Origin: JBCCQH01 sp039024435
GTDB lineage: Bacteria > Bacteroidota > Bacteroidia > J057 > JADKCL01
DNA: 64,000 bases
Reading direction: 5' to 3'
Assembly (NCBI GenBank): GCA_039024435.1
Contig: JBCCQH010000023.1
Coordinates: forward strand, 1 to 64,000
Shown: positions 1 to 8,442 of the stretch, one piece after another
Numbering within the stretch: position 1 is the first letter of the stretch
Layout: every line of letters starts with the position of its first letter
Made by a program: the position numbers and the translations under genes
Notes under the pieces: generated by a model
Told to the model about the DNA's origin: nothing
The model's input: only the letters and a program-made list of their open reading frames with translations
Databases searched by the model: none

Positions 1-239
1 GGGCCCAAGGCAAAAAGGCGGTCAAATTGCTGCCCTGGGTACACATTTCGGTCACCAACGTGAAGCGCAACCTCTCGGGGATATTCCACGGTGTGAGCGA
101 AAAGTACTTGCAGAACTATCTGGACGAATTCTGCTACAAGCTGAACCGACGTTACGAAGGGGAAACCCGGTTTGCGACCATCCTGGGCAATTCGCTCCGG
201 CATTGGAACAAATATCACGTGTGGCAAAGAAGCGGATAG
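1..239 (+). mobile_element. ISXO2-like (IS1595 family) transposase, C-terminal fragment cut by the window edge
   Basis: An open frame enters from the left edge (first full codon at base 3) and ends at 239. It reads AQGKKAVKLLPWVHIS, then TNVKRNLSGIFHGVS and YLDEFCYKLNRR. This matches the end of the DDE-type ISXO2-like transposase domain, whose last conserved block carries an HxxxxNxKR...GxFHGVSxKYLQxYLDEFxxRxNRR signature. The gene start and most of the catalytic domain lie outside the window, so I cannot tell whether the element is intact. I see no clear terminal inverted repeat in the 170 bases before the next gene. Confidence 0.85.
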
Positions 240-408
240 TCATCTTGTGGGAAAAGGCGCAAAACCGAGTGTCCCGCATGCTCCGGAACGACCATAGGAA
301 GCACGGTCCGGTGGCGCACACTTCGCAACCCAAACTGCACCCGCAGGGTGATTTCCATGCGGTTGCGGGCACGAGACACCCGGTCCCCACCGAGCCTACC
401 GCAAAGAA

Positions 409-1389
409 TCAAGCAATCGGCCAGGCACCGACCGCATTTTCGCAGCCTTGCCAATGGATCTGGAGATTTGATTCATCCAGCAGCAGCTCTTCGGGCGGCA
501 GGCGGTCCGGATAGCCCTTCCAGCCGGCGGTCGGTCCGAAAAAGTCACCCGCCTTCGCTTCCGGATCCAGGCAGGCCCGGATGATCCCAGTCGCACCGTC
601 CTCGGCCGATTGGGCCCGGGACATCAATTCACTATCATTGTCCATGCCGCCATCGGCGGCCGTGGTGACCTGCAACTGGGTCAAGGCGAGGCCGGGATGA
701 GCGAGTAGCGGCACTACATTGGCGATGTTGGCCGCTTCCAGCTTGCGCTTGAGGTCATAGGTAAAGTTCGCATTGGCGAGCTTGGTCTGGTGGTAGCGTT
801 CCCAACGGGGACCGCGGAAGCTCACATTTTCCTCTTCGGTGCCATCACCACCCAAATCACCCCCGCGCTTTTCGAAGTATTCTGCCTTGAGCGGCCCCCC
901 GAGCCGGGCCATTGAAGTGTGGTTGACGATCCGCGCCTGAGGGCTTTGCTGCAACAGCGGAAACAATTCCCGGGTGAGGAGGAAATGCGAGATGACATTC
1001 GTCTGGATCTGGACATCGTAACCGTCTTTGGTGGCTTGGTCTTTGAGGGCCATCACGCCAGCATTGTTGACCAACACGTCGACGATATGGTATTTCGCTT
1101 TGATCTCGGCGGCGGCATTTTGGACACTGGCAAAGTCCTGCAAATCACAGACTACCGACACAAATGTACCCTCGGGAACGGCCGCTTGCAGCTTTTGCAA
1201 AGCATCGGCCGCGCGGCGGCTTTCGCGGTTGAGAAGAATCACCGACGCGCCTTTTTTGGCCATTTCCTGGGCACAAACAAAACCGGTGCCGCTGGTCGTA
1301 CCGGTGATGGCGACTACTTTTCCGGTCATGTCCTGGCCGTGCTTATTCAGTACCTCTTCCAGGTGGAGAGTTGGAATTTGATTCGACAT
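409..1389 (-). CDS. Short-chain dehydrogenase/reductase (retinol dehydrogenase/WWOX-like SDR)
   Basis: A 326-aa NAD(P)-dependent oxidoreductase of the classical SDR fold. The nucleotide-binding motif TGTTSGTG is at residues 29-36, NNAG at 107-110, the catalytic Ser at 158 (NHTSMARLGG) and the YxxxK pair at Tyr198/Lys202 (YHQTKLAN). The insert between Ser and Tyr and the C-terminal HPGLALTQLQ block resemble the retinol dehydrogenase/WWOX-like branch rather than the 250-aa FabG type. The substrate cannot be read from sequence. It stands alone between the IS remnant and a convergently unrelated minus-strand peptidase, with 81 bases upstream to the end of that gene. The ATG at 1389 is the first in frame and gives a normal N-terminus. 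Confidence 0.88.
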   Translation of the reverse strand: MSNQIPTLHLEEVLNKHGQDMTGKVVAITGTTSGTGFVCAQEMAKKGASVILLNRESRRAADALQKLQAAVPEGTFVSVVCDLQDFASVQNAAAEIKAKYHIVDVLVNNAGVMALKDQATKDGYDVQIQTNVISHFLLTRELFPLLQQSPQARIVNHTSMARLGGPLKAEYFEKRGGDLGGDGTEEENVSFRGPRWERYHQTKLANANFTYDLKRKLEAANIANVVPLLAHPGLALTQLQVTTAADGGMDNDSELMSRAQSAEDGATGIIRACLDPEAKAGDFFGPTAGWKGYPDRLPPEELLLDESNLQIHWQGCENAVGAWPIA

Positions 1390-1470
1390 TTTGGATATGC
1401 GTTTTGAATGGATTTACAGATAATTTTGGGAAAGCTACGCGGAATATCTCCCGGGGCAAAAGCCGCAGAT

Positions 1471-3939
1471 TTACTTGGGAACTGCGTTTTTTACGTAGGT
1501 GTCGAACCAGCGCATTTGCTCCCAGAGTACATGTTCGATCGTTTCCTGAGCGCGGTAGCCGTGGTCTTCAAAGGGCAAGAGTACCATCCGCGCCGTCCCG
1601 CCCGAGCCTCGAATCGCTTCGTAAAAGACCTCCGATTGGAACGTCAGCGTACCCGGATTGCTGTCATCGTCGCCGTGGATGATCAGGATAGGTTCATTGA
1701 CCTGGTCGGCGAAAAATGTCGGCGAAACCTGGATGTAGACGTCCCGGGCTTCGAACAGTGACCGCCGCTCGGCCTGAAAACCAAAGGGCTGATTGGTTTT
1801 ATTGTAGGAACCGCTCCGCGCAATACCCGCCTGGAACAAGTCCGTGTGAGCCAGCAGATTGGCGACCATCAAACCACCGTGGCTGTGGCCGATCACCCCG
1901 ATGCGATTCGGATCGGTCACCCCGAGGTCCACCGCCTTCTTCACCGCTGCTTCGGCATCCGCCACCAACTGCTCGACAAAAGTATCGTAGGTCGATTCCG
2001 GATCGCCAATCATGGGCATGGAGGTACGGTCGAGTACCGCATAGCCCCGCAACAGGAAATAGAGGTGGGAGGCTCCGTAGATGCGCATGAAGCGGCGCGT
2101 TGAACCCCGGACCTGACCGGCCGTGGCCGCCCCCGAGTATTCCAGCGGATAGGCGTAGACCACCGTCGGAAGGGGCGTTCCTTCCTGGTATCCCGGCGGA
2201 AGGTGCAATTGGAAGCTGAGGGGTACACCGTCGGCCCGTTCATAACGCACCAGGCGCTTCTCAATCTTGCGCAACTGGGGAGAGGGATCGGTGAAGCGGG
2301 TGATCGGCTGGACGGAAATGGCCCGGGTTGCTTCGCCGGGTTCCGCTTTGATCTTCTTACCGATCTTCGCGAGGTGGAAATTCGGGACATCGGTGGCCGA
2401 TTCCGAGCGCAAGACGAAATGGTCCTCATCCCCGGCAAAGTCCACCATATATTCGTAGCGTTCCGGATCACAGCGGAACAAGCGGGTCACCTTACCGCTT
2501 TCGATCTCGTGCCGGTCGAGAAAAGGACGATCTCCGTCGTCGGTGCCACCGGAGCCTTTGAAATAGATGGCGCCTTTGTTTTCGCGCAGCACGTAGAATC
2601 CATTGTCCAGGGGACGAAACACCGGATTGCCCGGATCACCATAGCGGTCGTCTTCGTCCCGGTCAAATAGCATCCGCGACTCGTCGGTGTCGACATCCAC
2701 CAGCCAAACGTACTGCCGCCGCTTCATGCGTTCCCGTTGCGTAAGCATGACTTTGCCCCCTTCGGCAAACCACCCGGTACGCCAAGTTACGATCCGGTGC
2801 TCGGCCTTGAACTCTTCGGTGGGATCACCGCTGAAGGGGGCGGACAGACTCATGAGCCGGTCGCGGTGGGCCGCCTGAGCCATGGGATCGCCCCCGTCCA
2901 GGGCTTCGATCCAGTACAGCGTATGCGCCGCCGTGGGCCGCCAGCGCACCGAGCGCGGGCCTAGGGTAACCCCCTGCACCGGAACCGCATCGGAAACCGG
3001 AAGCGAAGCGATTTCCGCTACTTTCTTGCCGTCTTTGTCGTGGACCTCAATCTCGTGGGCAAATCGCCACCACGCCACTTCATGGGACCAAGGCCCGACG
3101 AGCCGCTCCGTAAGCAGATATTCACCATCCGGCGAAAATGAGGCCGTGCTGTAGGGAGCGGCCTTTCCTACGGTGCGCTTTTCCCCGGTTTCCGGATTCA
3201 GCACCACCAGTTCACAAACCGTGTAGTAATCAAACAGGGCATCGTCAAATGCGGTTTCCAGAAGGTTCCGGGCCTCGTAGGTGGACCGCGCCGAAGCACC
3301 AATGCCTTCCACGATCTTGGGCCCAATGGGCACCGCCGGAGCTTCCGGAGCCGCTCCCCGGTCCGGAATCTGCCGGAGGAGCAAATGCTGCTGATCGGGC
3401 AGCCAACTTACGGCACTTCCCATCAAGGGATTCAGCGCGGTGCCTTTGTATTCTTTGATTTCCCCGGTCACCGATCCGACCCACAAACCGATGTGGTTCG
3501 GGTATTTGGCCATAAGAGCGAAACGCTGCCCATCCACCGTCCAGCGAACCCCCAGCACTTCCATTTTCTCCGGAAAATCGAGGGGAATTTCCGCACCGTC
3601 CTCGATGCGGACCACCCGGGGGGCGGTGCCACCGTGGCGCCCGTGAAAGCCATTGATGCGGGGATTGACCCGCATACCGGCCAATTTGTGCATCGGCGCG
3701 GCCATTTCATCCAGCGACGGATACAAAATCGGATCCATCAATAGGAGATATTCGCCCGAAGGTGCCGTGTAGACCCACGGGAGCTGAGGGGCATTCAGAA
3801 CCTCCCGCACGTCTTCCGGCGCCGATTGCCAGACATCGCTGGGGGAGTTACTATTCTGGGACAAAACGGGATTTGCGATCAAGGCAAGCAACACGAAATA
3901 GAGTGATCGCCATACGGTAGCATTCATTTTCATCATCAT
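1471..3939 (-). CDS. Secreted S9 family serine peptidase (glutamyl endopeptidase-like, S9D type)
   Basis: An 822-aa prolyl-oligopeptidase-family protease with an N-terminal beta-propeller and C-terminal alpha/beta hydrolase. Residues 1-28 form a signal peptide ending near VLSQ, so it acts outside the cytoplasm. The opening block (WQSAPEDVREVLNAPQLP...SLDEMAAPMHKLAGMRVNP) resembles the chloroplast/bacterial glutamyl endopeptidase branch. The catalytic triad is visible: Ser686 in GHSHGG, Asp within GDDDSNPG and His793 in EDHGY. A likely role is degrading peptides in the periplasm or at the surface. Three ATG codons in a row (3939, 3936, 3933) could start it; the choice does not change the signal peptide. 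It appears monocistronic. The assignment to S9D is by remembered resemblance. Confidence 0.9.
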   Translation of the reverse strand: MMMKMNATVWRSLYFVLLALIANPVLSQNSNSPSDVWQSAPEDVREVLNAPQLPWVYTAPSGEYLLLMDPILYPSLDEMAAPMHKLAGMRVNPRINGFHGRHGGTAPRVVRIEDGAEIPLDFPEKMEVLGVRWTVDGQRFALMAKYPNHIGLWVGSVTGEIKEYKGTALNPLMGSAVSWLPDQQHLLLRQIPDRGAAPEAPAVPIGPKIVEGIGASARSTYEARNLLETAFDDALFDYYTVCELVVLNPETGEKRTVGKAAPYSTASFSPDGEYLLTERLVGPWSHEVAWWRFAHEIEVHDKDGKKVAEIASLPVSDAVPVQGVTLGPRSVRWRPTAAHTLYWIEALDGGDPMAQAAHRDRLMSLSAPFSGDPTEEFKAEHRIVTWRTGWFAEGGKVMLTQRERMKRRQYVWLVDVDTDESRMLFDRDEDDRYGDPGNPVFRPLDNGFYVLRENKGAIYFKGSGGTDDGDRPFLDRHEIESGKVTRLFRCDPERYEYMVDFAGDEDHFVLRSESATDVPNFHLAKIGKKIKAEPGEATRAISVQPITRFTDPSPQLRKIEKRLVRYERADGVPLSFQLHLPPGYQEGTPLPTVVYAYPLEYSGAATAGQVRGSTRRFMRIYGASHLYFLLRGYAVLDRTSMPMIGDPESTYDTFVEQLVADAEAAVKKAVDLGVTDPNRIGVIGHSHGGLMVANLLAHTDLFQAGIARSGSYNKTNQPFGFQAERRSLFEARDVYIQVSPTFFADQVNEPILIIHGDDDSNPGTLTFQSEVFYEAIRGSGGTARMVLLPFEDHGYRAQETIEHVLWEQMRWFDTYVKNAVPK

Positions 3940-4121
3940 TGTTCTGGATCAATCGGCCTCAAGCGGCACGTTGGTTTAGGTAACAGTTAAGCAATAGCCA
4001 GAGGAAGTTAAGCATCGCAACGCAATTTGCCCATGTTTTCCGAGATTATGTCAAGGGTTGGCAGCGGGAAGACGTGATTTTTGTGCGCCGACAAACTTTT
4101 CCCACTTATATGGGGACCGGG

Positions 4122-5345
4122 TCAAGCGGAAAAAATTCCGGACGGCCGAAAATCGGTGAATCCCGGGAAGATCCGATCCAGCTTTTGCACCCCCAGCTTT
4201 TGCCGCAATACCTCGCCCAAAACACTGCGGTAATCGGTGGTGATCGCCAAGTCCACTCCACGGTCCAGGGCGTCCTGCGATAGGCCCGGCCATCGCCCGT
4301 ACATTCGGCCACCCCGCACTTGCTCCCCGAGTACCATCATCGTGTTGCCGTAGCCGTGGTCGGTCCCAAAGCTGCGGTTACAACGGAGCCGCCGCCCAAA
4401 TTCGCTCATGACCACAACCGTCACATTTTTCCGGTGGCGGCCCAGATCCCGGTAAAACGCCGCCAGCGAACTGCTCAAACCACCGACCAGCCGGGGAAAA
4501 TGGTGGATCTGATCCTCGTGTGTGTCCCAGCCCAGTGAATCGACCATCGCCATCCGAATCCCGTGTCCCTCCCGAATCAGTTGGGCCAGGGTCTGAAAGT
4601 GGCCGTTCATCTCCCGGGTATACCAGGTATCCGGATAGTTGGCACTGGCCTCTGTCTGCACCCGGGAATCGGCCAGTAACTTGAGGGTATCCAGGGTGCC
4701 GCGCGCCGTGCGGTCCAGTTGGGAGTCGCCGCTGTACCATTTGCGCAGCAAACGGGGAAAATCGTGGTCCGCCGCCAGGGAAAATGTACTCAAATCGGTA
4801 ACCGAAGTCGAAGCAGTGTAACCGGAAAAGCTCTGGGGCATCCCGCCCGACGTTGCCACCGCCGGTAAGCTTCCTCCGGGTGCAAGTTCGTCCAGGACCC
4901 GCGCGATCCAACCTTGTTGAATGGGTTGATTTTCGACCAGGCCCCGTTCGATCAGCGCCATCGCCTCGAAGTGGCTGCGGGTTCCATTTTCCAGTCCACA
5001 AGCGTGAAAAATCGCCAGTTTGCCCTCCCGGTAAAACTCGTGCAATTCCCGCGCCATCGGGTGCAACCGAAATCCAATGCCCCCCAGGCTATTGTCGAGC
5101 AAAAGCCCCGCCTGGGTACCCGATTCCGCCACCTTGAGGCCGGATACTCGGACATCTTGGTAAAATGCATCGCTGGACGGCGCCACCAACTGCAGGCCGT
5201 CCACCCCACCCCGCAGGAACACCACCACGCAGCAATGCTCGTCCCGTTCATCCGGATTCAACGCAAACAAACTGAGCCGCGGCGTCGTCAGCAAGGCCAA
5301 CCCCGCCGCACACCCAACGATAAATTCCCTTCTTTTCATTGCCAT
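4122..5345 (-). CDS. DUF1501 family exported protein (Tat signal)
   Basis: A 407-aa protein whose N-terminus, KRREFIVGCAAGLALLTTP, has a twin-arginine-type leader, suggesting export in folded form. The family signature is clear: a CCVVVFLRGGVDGLQLVAP opening, and SEFGRR...N..FGTDHGYGN near the C-terminus, in a sulfatase/alkaline-phosphatase-like fold. DUF1501 has no firmly established reaction. It starts 4 bases after the stop of the upstream DUF1800 gene, so the two form a two-gene operon, the usual arrangement for these families. ATGs at 5345 and 5339 are both possible; the second is nearer the twin-arginine motif. Confidence 0.9.
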   Translation of the reverse strand: MAMKRREFIVGCAAGLALLTTPRLSLFALNPDERDEHCCVVVFLRGGVDGLQLVAPSSDAFYQDVRVSGLKVAESGTQAGLLLDNSLGGIGFRLHPMARELHEFYREGKLAIFHACGLENGTRSHFEAMALIERGLVENQPIQQGWIARVLDELAPGGSLPAVATSGGMPQSFSGYTASTSVTDLSTFSLAADHDFPRLLRKWYSGDSQLDRTARGTLDTLKLLADSRVQTEASANYPDTWYTREMNGHFQTLAQLIREGHGIRMAMVDSLGWDTHEDQIHHFPRLVGGLSSSLAAFYRDLGRHRKNVTVVVMSEFGRRLRCNRSFGTDHGYGNTMMVLGEQVRGGRMYGRWPGLSQDALDRGVDLAITTDYRSVLGEVLRQKLGVQKLDRIFPGFTDFRPSGIFSA

Positions 5346-5349
5346 GTAC

Positions 5350-6930
5350 TCATCGTTTCTGGAAATCGGGGGACATACATACCAGCCGCACCATTTGCTT
5401 GACCCTCCGGGACAGGGCCTCGGGATCGCGGCGGCGCAGCTCAGCGATGGACCTGGTCGCCAAATCTTCGAAAAATATCTTGCGCAACTCAGCCCGGATC
5501 CGTGCCGGCAAGACCGTCGGAATCAGCCGCGCGGTCCAATACTCCAAAAGCGACGCAAAATCAGCAATTTCCGCCGGTGTCTCCGCCAGGACGTCCCAAT
5601 CGAAAAATCCCTCCGCCGCTCCGATCCGCTCTAGCTCGGGGAAGGATTGCCAGCGTTTCAGCAAGGCGTCTGAGTTGATCCAGAATTCCGCCCGGTCGGG
5701 ATTCCCCGTCGGGAAGGGACAAGTAAATTGGTGGTAGCCCATCTTACGGGTCCACCAAAACACCGATTCGTGAGGGGTGAGCTGGGCTCCGGTCATGCGC
5801 ACAAACGCGAGAATGAGGTGGTTGGGGCGTTTCAGTTTTTGGCCTAGACTCACCGCAAATTCGGGAGCCAGTAAAATCGTGCGCAGGGTGGCTTTGATTT
5901 GGTCGGGAGAACGCTGGTGCGCGATCCAGGTCCCGACCGCCTGGTCCACCACACTTTGGGGCGGATCATCCGCCACCAGCCAGCGGCACAGCTTGGTCAC
6001 AATAAAGTGGGCCGTCCGGGGGTGATAAGCCAGCAAGTCGAGGACCTGCCGACCGTCCTCCATCGGCCCTTGGTGACTTTTCAGCTCCACGCCGAGCACC
6101 CGCTTTTTGTAGGGATCGTGCCAGAGATCGAAGTAGTAGAATTCGCCCGAATCCGGTACCGAGAGGTCGCGGTGGGGCTGGTTGATCGCCACCGTCCAGC
6201 CGGTAAAGGCCCGTGCCGCTTCGTAGACATCCTCATCGATGTAGCCTTCGGCCCGGCCTTCGAGCGCCCCAGGAACCTTGGTCCACTCATCGTAGAGGTG
6301 ATTGTAATAACTCCCCGCTCCCATCGTGTGCAGTTCGAACAGCTCCCGGGCAAAGTTTTCATTGGCGGGGCTGGCGCGGCTCACCGCATTGTCCAGATAA
6401 TGGAGCATGGCCGGAGCTTGGGCCACCGCTTCCAACAGCGTGCGGAAATTGCCGAGGACATTTGGGCGAATGGTTTCCCGATCATAGGCCGCGTAGCAGG
6501 CGGCAATCCCATCCTCGATGTCCACGCTGACCGTGAAGTGATTGTGCCAAAACTCCACCATCAGCTCCCGCAACTGCCAGGGGCTGTGCAGGGCCTTGAG
6601 CCAGGACACAATCAGCGTTTCGAAAAATGGCCGCCGCAGATCGTACTTGGCAGGATTGCCCGGTGCCGGCATCAAGCGCCGAAAAATCTCCCCGATGCTT
6701 AAATCGTAGTAGGTCAGCGGCATTTCCATCTGGGTGGACTCACCGTTGATGTCAAAGCGCCATCCGTAAACATCCTCCTGGATCATCCGGCGCAATGCTT
6801 CTGGCTCTTCGCCCGGATTCAATTGCTCCGCAACGTAATTGTCCCAGCCGATCTCCGCGAGGTGTTGCCGATCTTCCGGACGGGGACCGTAGGTGATTCG
6901 GTTTAACAAATGGTACAGTTGCGCGGTCAT
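5350..6930 (-). CDS. DUF1800 family protein
   Basis: A 526-aa protein of the DUF1800 family, the standard partner of DUF1501. Visible family motifs are HLLNRITYGPRPED at the N-terminus, FWHNHFTVSV, NFARELFELHTMG and an AFTGW block. Function is unknown. Family members are often large, exported and co-transcribed with DUF1501, and this copy lies 4 bases upstream of the DUF1501 gene. I chose the ATG at 6930 (MTAQLYHLLNRI), which starts directly at the conserved block; a TTG nine codons upstream at 6957 is possible but less likely. No signal peptide is obvious with either start, unlike its partner. Confidence 0.88.
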   Translation of the reverse strand: MTAQLYHLLNRITYGPRPEDRQHLAEIGWDNYVAEQLNPGEEPEALRRMIQEDVYGWRFDINGESTQMEMPLTYYDLSIGEIFRRLMPAPGNPAKYDLRRPFFETLIVSWLKALHSPWQLRELMVEFWHNHFTVSVDIEDGIAACYAAYDRETIRPNVLGNFRTLLEAVAQAPAMLHYLDNAVSRASPANENFARELFELHTMGAGSYYNHLYDEWTKVPGALEGRAEGYIDEDVYEAARAFTGWTVAINQPHRDLSVPDSGEFYYFDLWHDPYKKRVLGVELKSHQGPMEDGRQVLDLLAYHPRTAHFIVTKLCRWLVADDPPQSVVDQAVGTWIAHQRSPDQIKATLRTILLAPEFAVSLGQKLKRPNHLILAFVRMTGAQLTPHESVFWWTRKMGYHQFTCPFPTGNPDRAEFWINSDALLKRWQSFPELERIGAAEGFFDWDVLAETPAEIADFASLLEYWTARLIPTVLPARIRAELRKIFFEDLATRSIAELRRRDPEALSRRVKQMVRLVCMSPDFQKR

Positions 6931-7158
6931 TTTGCGGGACACGGGATCAAGGGTCAAGAATCGGGCAAAATCACCGATTCCGTTTCCAAAATAGACTTAT
7001 TTACCCGGAAGTGCCAGCCGAATCGGACCCCGGCCTACATTTGTACTGAATTTGTCCAATTGCAGGCGAAACTGACGCGCAATCAAGCAACGGTCGGTAC
7101 CGCGCAGTCATCCAGCGCGATCCCGACCGTTAAATCAGACTTCTGCCCGCCGCTCAAC

Positions 7159-8097
7159 TCAGCGAATCACAAACCGCTTCCAGGCTTGCCCGTCCTCCCC
7201 ATTCACCGACAGGATATACGATCCCGGCGCTAAGTGGCTAAAGTCGAGCCGTTCGCCCATCCGCACCGAATTCCGTAACGCTACCCGGCGGCCCGTCAGA
7301 TCGGAGACCACTACCGTTTGCAGCTCCACGTGGGGATCTTGGGCCCGGAGCGCAAATACCCCCCGGTTCGGATTCGGAAACAGGTCCAGCGCAAGGGTGA
7401 CCGGTACCGATTCGGTCCCCGAATCAAAAAATTGCTCGGCTTCCGGATTGGCCACCGAGGGGGCCGAAATAACCGGAGGACTGATCGCCGGGCCGGCAAC
7501 ACGTCCACAAGGATTGCCCGGAATGTCCACCATCATATCGGCATCGGGGTAGCAGCCCCCCAATGCATTTCCTGCCCCTTCAAAGCCCAATACCCGGATT
7601 GAATCCGGCAATTCAGCTACCCGAAAGCGGTACTGATCGCATTGGCTATGGCGGGGGCCGCATATCCCCGTCGCGTTCACACAGACAAATGGCTGGTATG
7701 AAGGGTTCAGGTAGAGCACCGCCGCTTGGGCATCGAAGGGGGGGCCCACCGGCCCAAAGTTGAAGCCCCAGTATTCGGCCCCGGTTTCATTGCCCTTCAC
7801 ACTCGCGGGGAATTCGGAAATCGCCAGAGACGCATTGCAGGAGGAATAAAACACGAAGGCAAACGTATACGTATCCGCCGCCCCTCCTTTGGAAAAACCG
7901 CTGATGCCCGCGCCGACGCACGCCGTGACGTAGATGTCCCATTGGCCATTGCCGGTGTCGGTGACACTGTCCAGTTGGACGTAACTCAGATTGCAAGCGC
8001 GCGGGGAAAGAGGCGCCAGGAGGAACAACAGAATGAGACAAAGCAGAGCAAATTTCCCCCCCAGGGCGGAGCTTGTTTGTACAACAAAGGAATTCAT
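7159..8097 (-). CDS. Secreted protein with T9SS type A C-terminal sorting domain
   Basis: A 312-aa protein with a signal peptide (hydrophobic core FALLCLILLFLLAP, residues 16-30, cleavage before about residue 36) and a C-terminal type A sorting domain of about 75 residues. That tail has the DLFPNPNRGVF start, a VVSDLTGRRV strand, and ends with LAPGSYILSVNGEDG...WKRFVIR. It should therefore cross the outer membrane by the type IX system and be attached or released at the surface. The middle part (residues 36-230) is rich in Cys, Ser and aromatic residues and matches no domain I recognise. It stands alone. ATG at 8097 fits the signal peptide. Confidence 0.87.
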   Translation of the reverse strand: MNSFVVQTSSALGGKFALLCLILLFLLAPLSPRACNLSYVQLDSVTDTGNGQWDIYVTACVGAGISGFSKGGAADTYTFAFVFYSSCNASLAISEFPASVKGNETGAEYWGFNFGPVGPPFDAQAAVLYLNPSYQPFVCVNATGICGPRHSQCDQYRFRVAELPDSIRVLGFEGAGNALGGCYPDADMMVDIPGNPCGRVAGPAISPPVISAPSVANPEAEQFFDSGTESVPVTLALDLFPNPNRGVFALRAQDPHVELQTVVVSDLTGRRVALRNSVRMGERLDFSHLAPGSYILSVNGEDGQAWKRFVIR

Positions 8098-8196
8098 AAG
8101 CAGTATAATTGGTTTAAGGTTGTTAATAGCCAGTTGCGTTCTACCCTAAGGACGGAGCCAGGATAAAAATTCCACAAAAAATAAAAATTGGTTCTT

Positions 8197-8361
8197 TGAG
8201 GCTGTTTAAAATTGGTTTGTGAAATTTGCTAGCGCAGATTTTTTTGTCTCTCAAAGCTCATTTTGGAGTCCATAGCCCAAGCTATGGGCGAGAAAATAGC
8301 GGAAGAGAGGCGGAAAAAGATGCTATAGCAAAATCACAGGATTAAATTTAAACCGCCTCTC
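8197..8361 (+). repeat. MITE-like dispersed repeat, copy 1
   Basis: About 165 bases bounded by imperfect inverted ends (left TGAGGCTGTTTAAA, right TTTAAACCGCCTCTCA). Inside is a small perfect hairpin, CCATAGC-CCAA-GCTATGG. Three other copies lie at 10858-11025, 13231-13398 and 36324-36490. The 8098-8442 gap holds this element and otherwise nothing I can assign. No open frame of note, so it is a non-autonomous element or structured repeat. Confidence 0.85.
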
Positions 8362-8442
8362 AGGCGCAGGGAAACCCACCGCGGATGTTTAAAATTGCGG
8401 AGAGGACATTGGCGTCATTGATCGATTGCTCTCAGCGGGGGT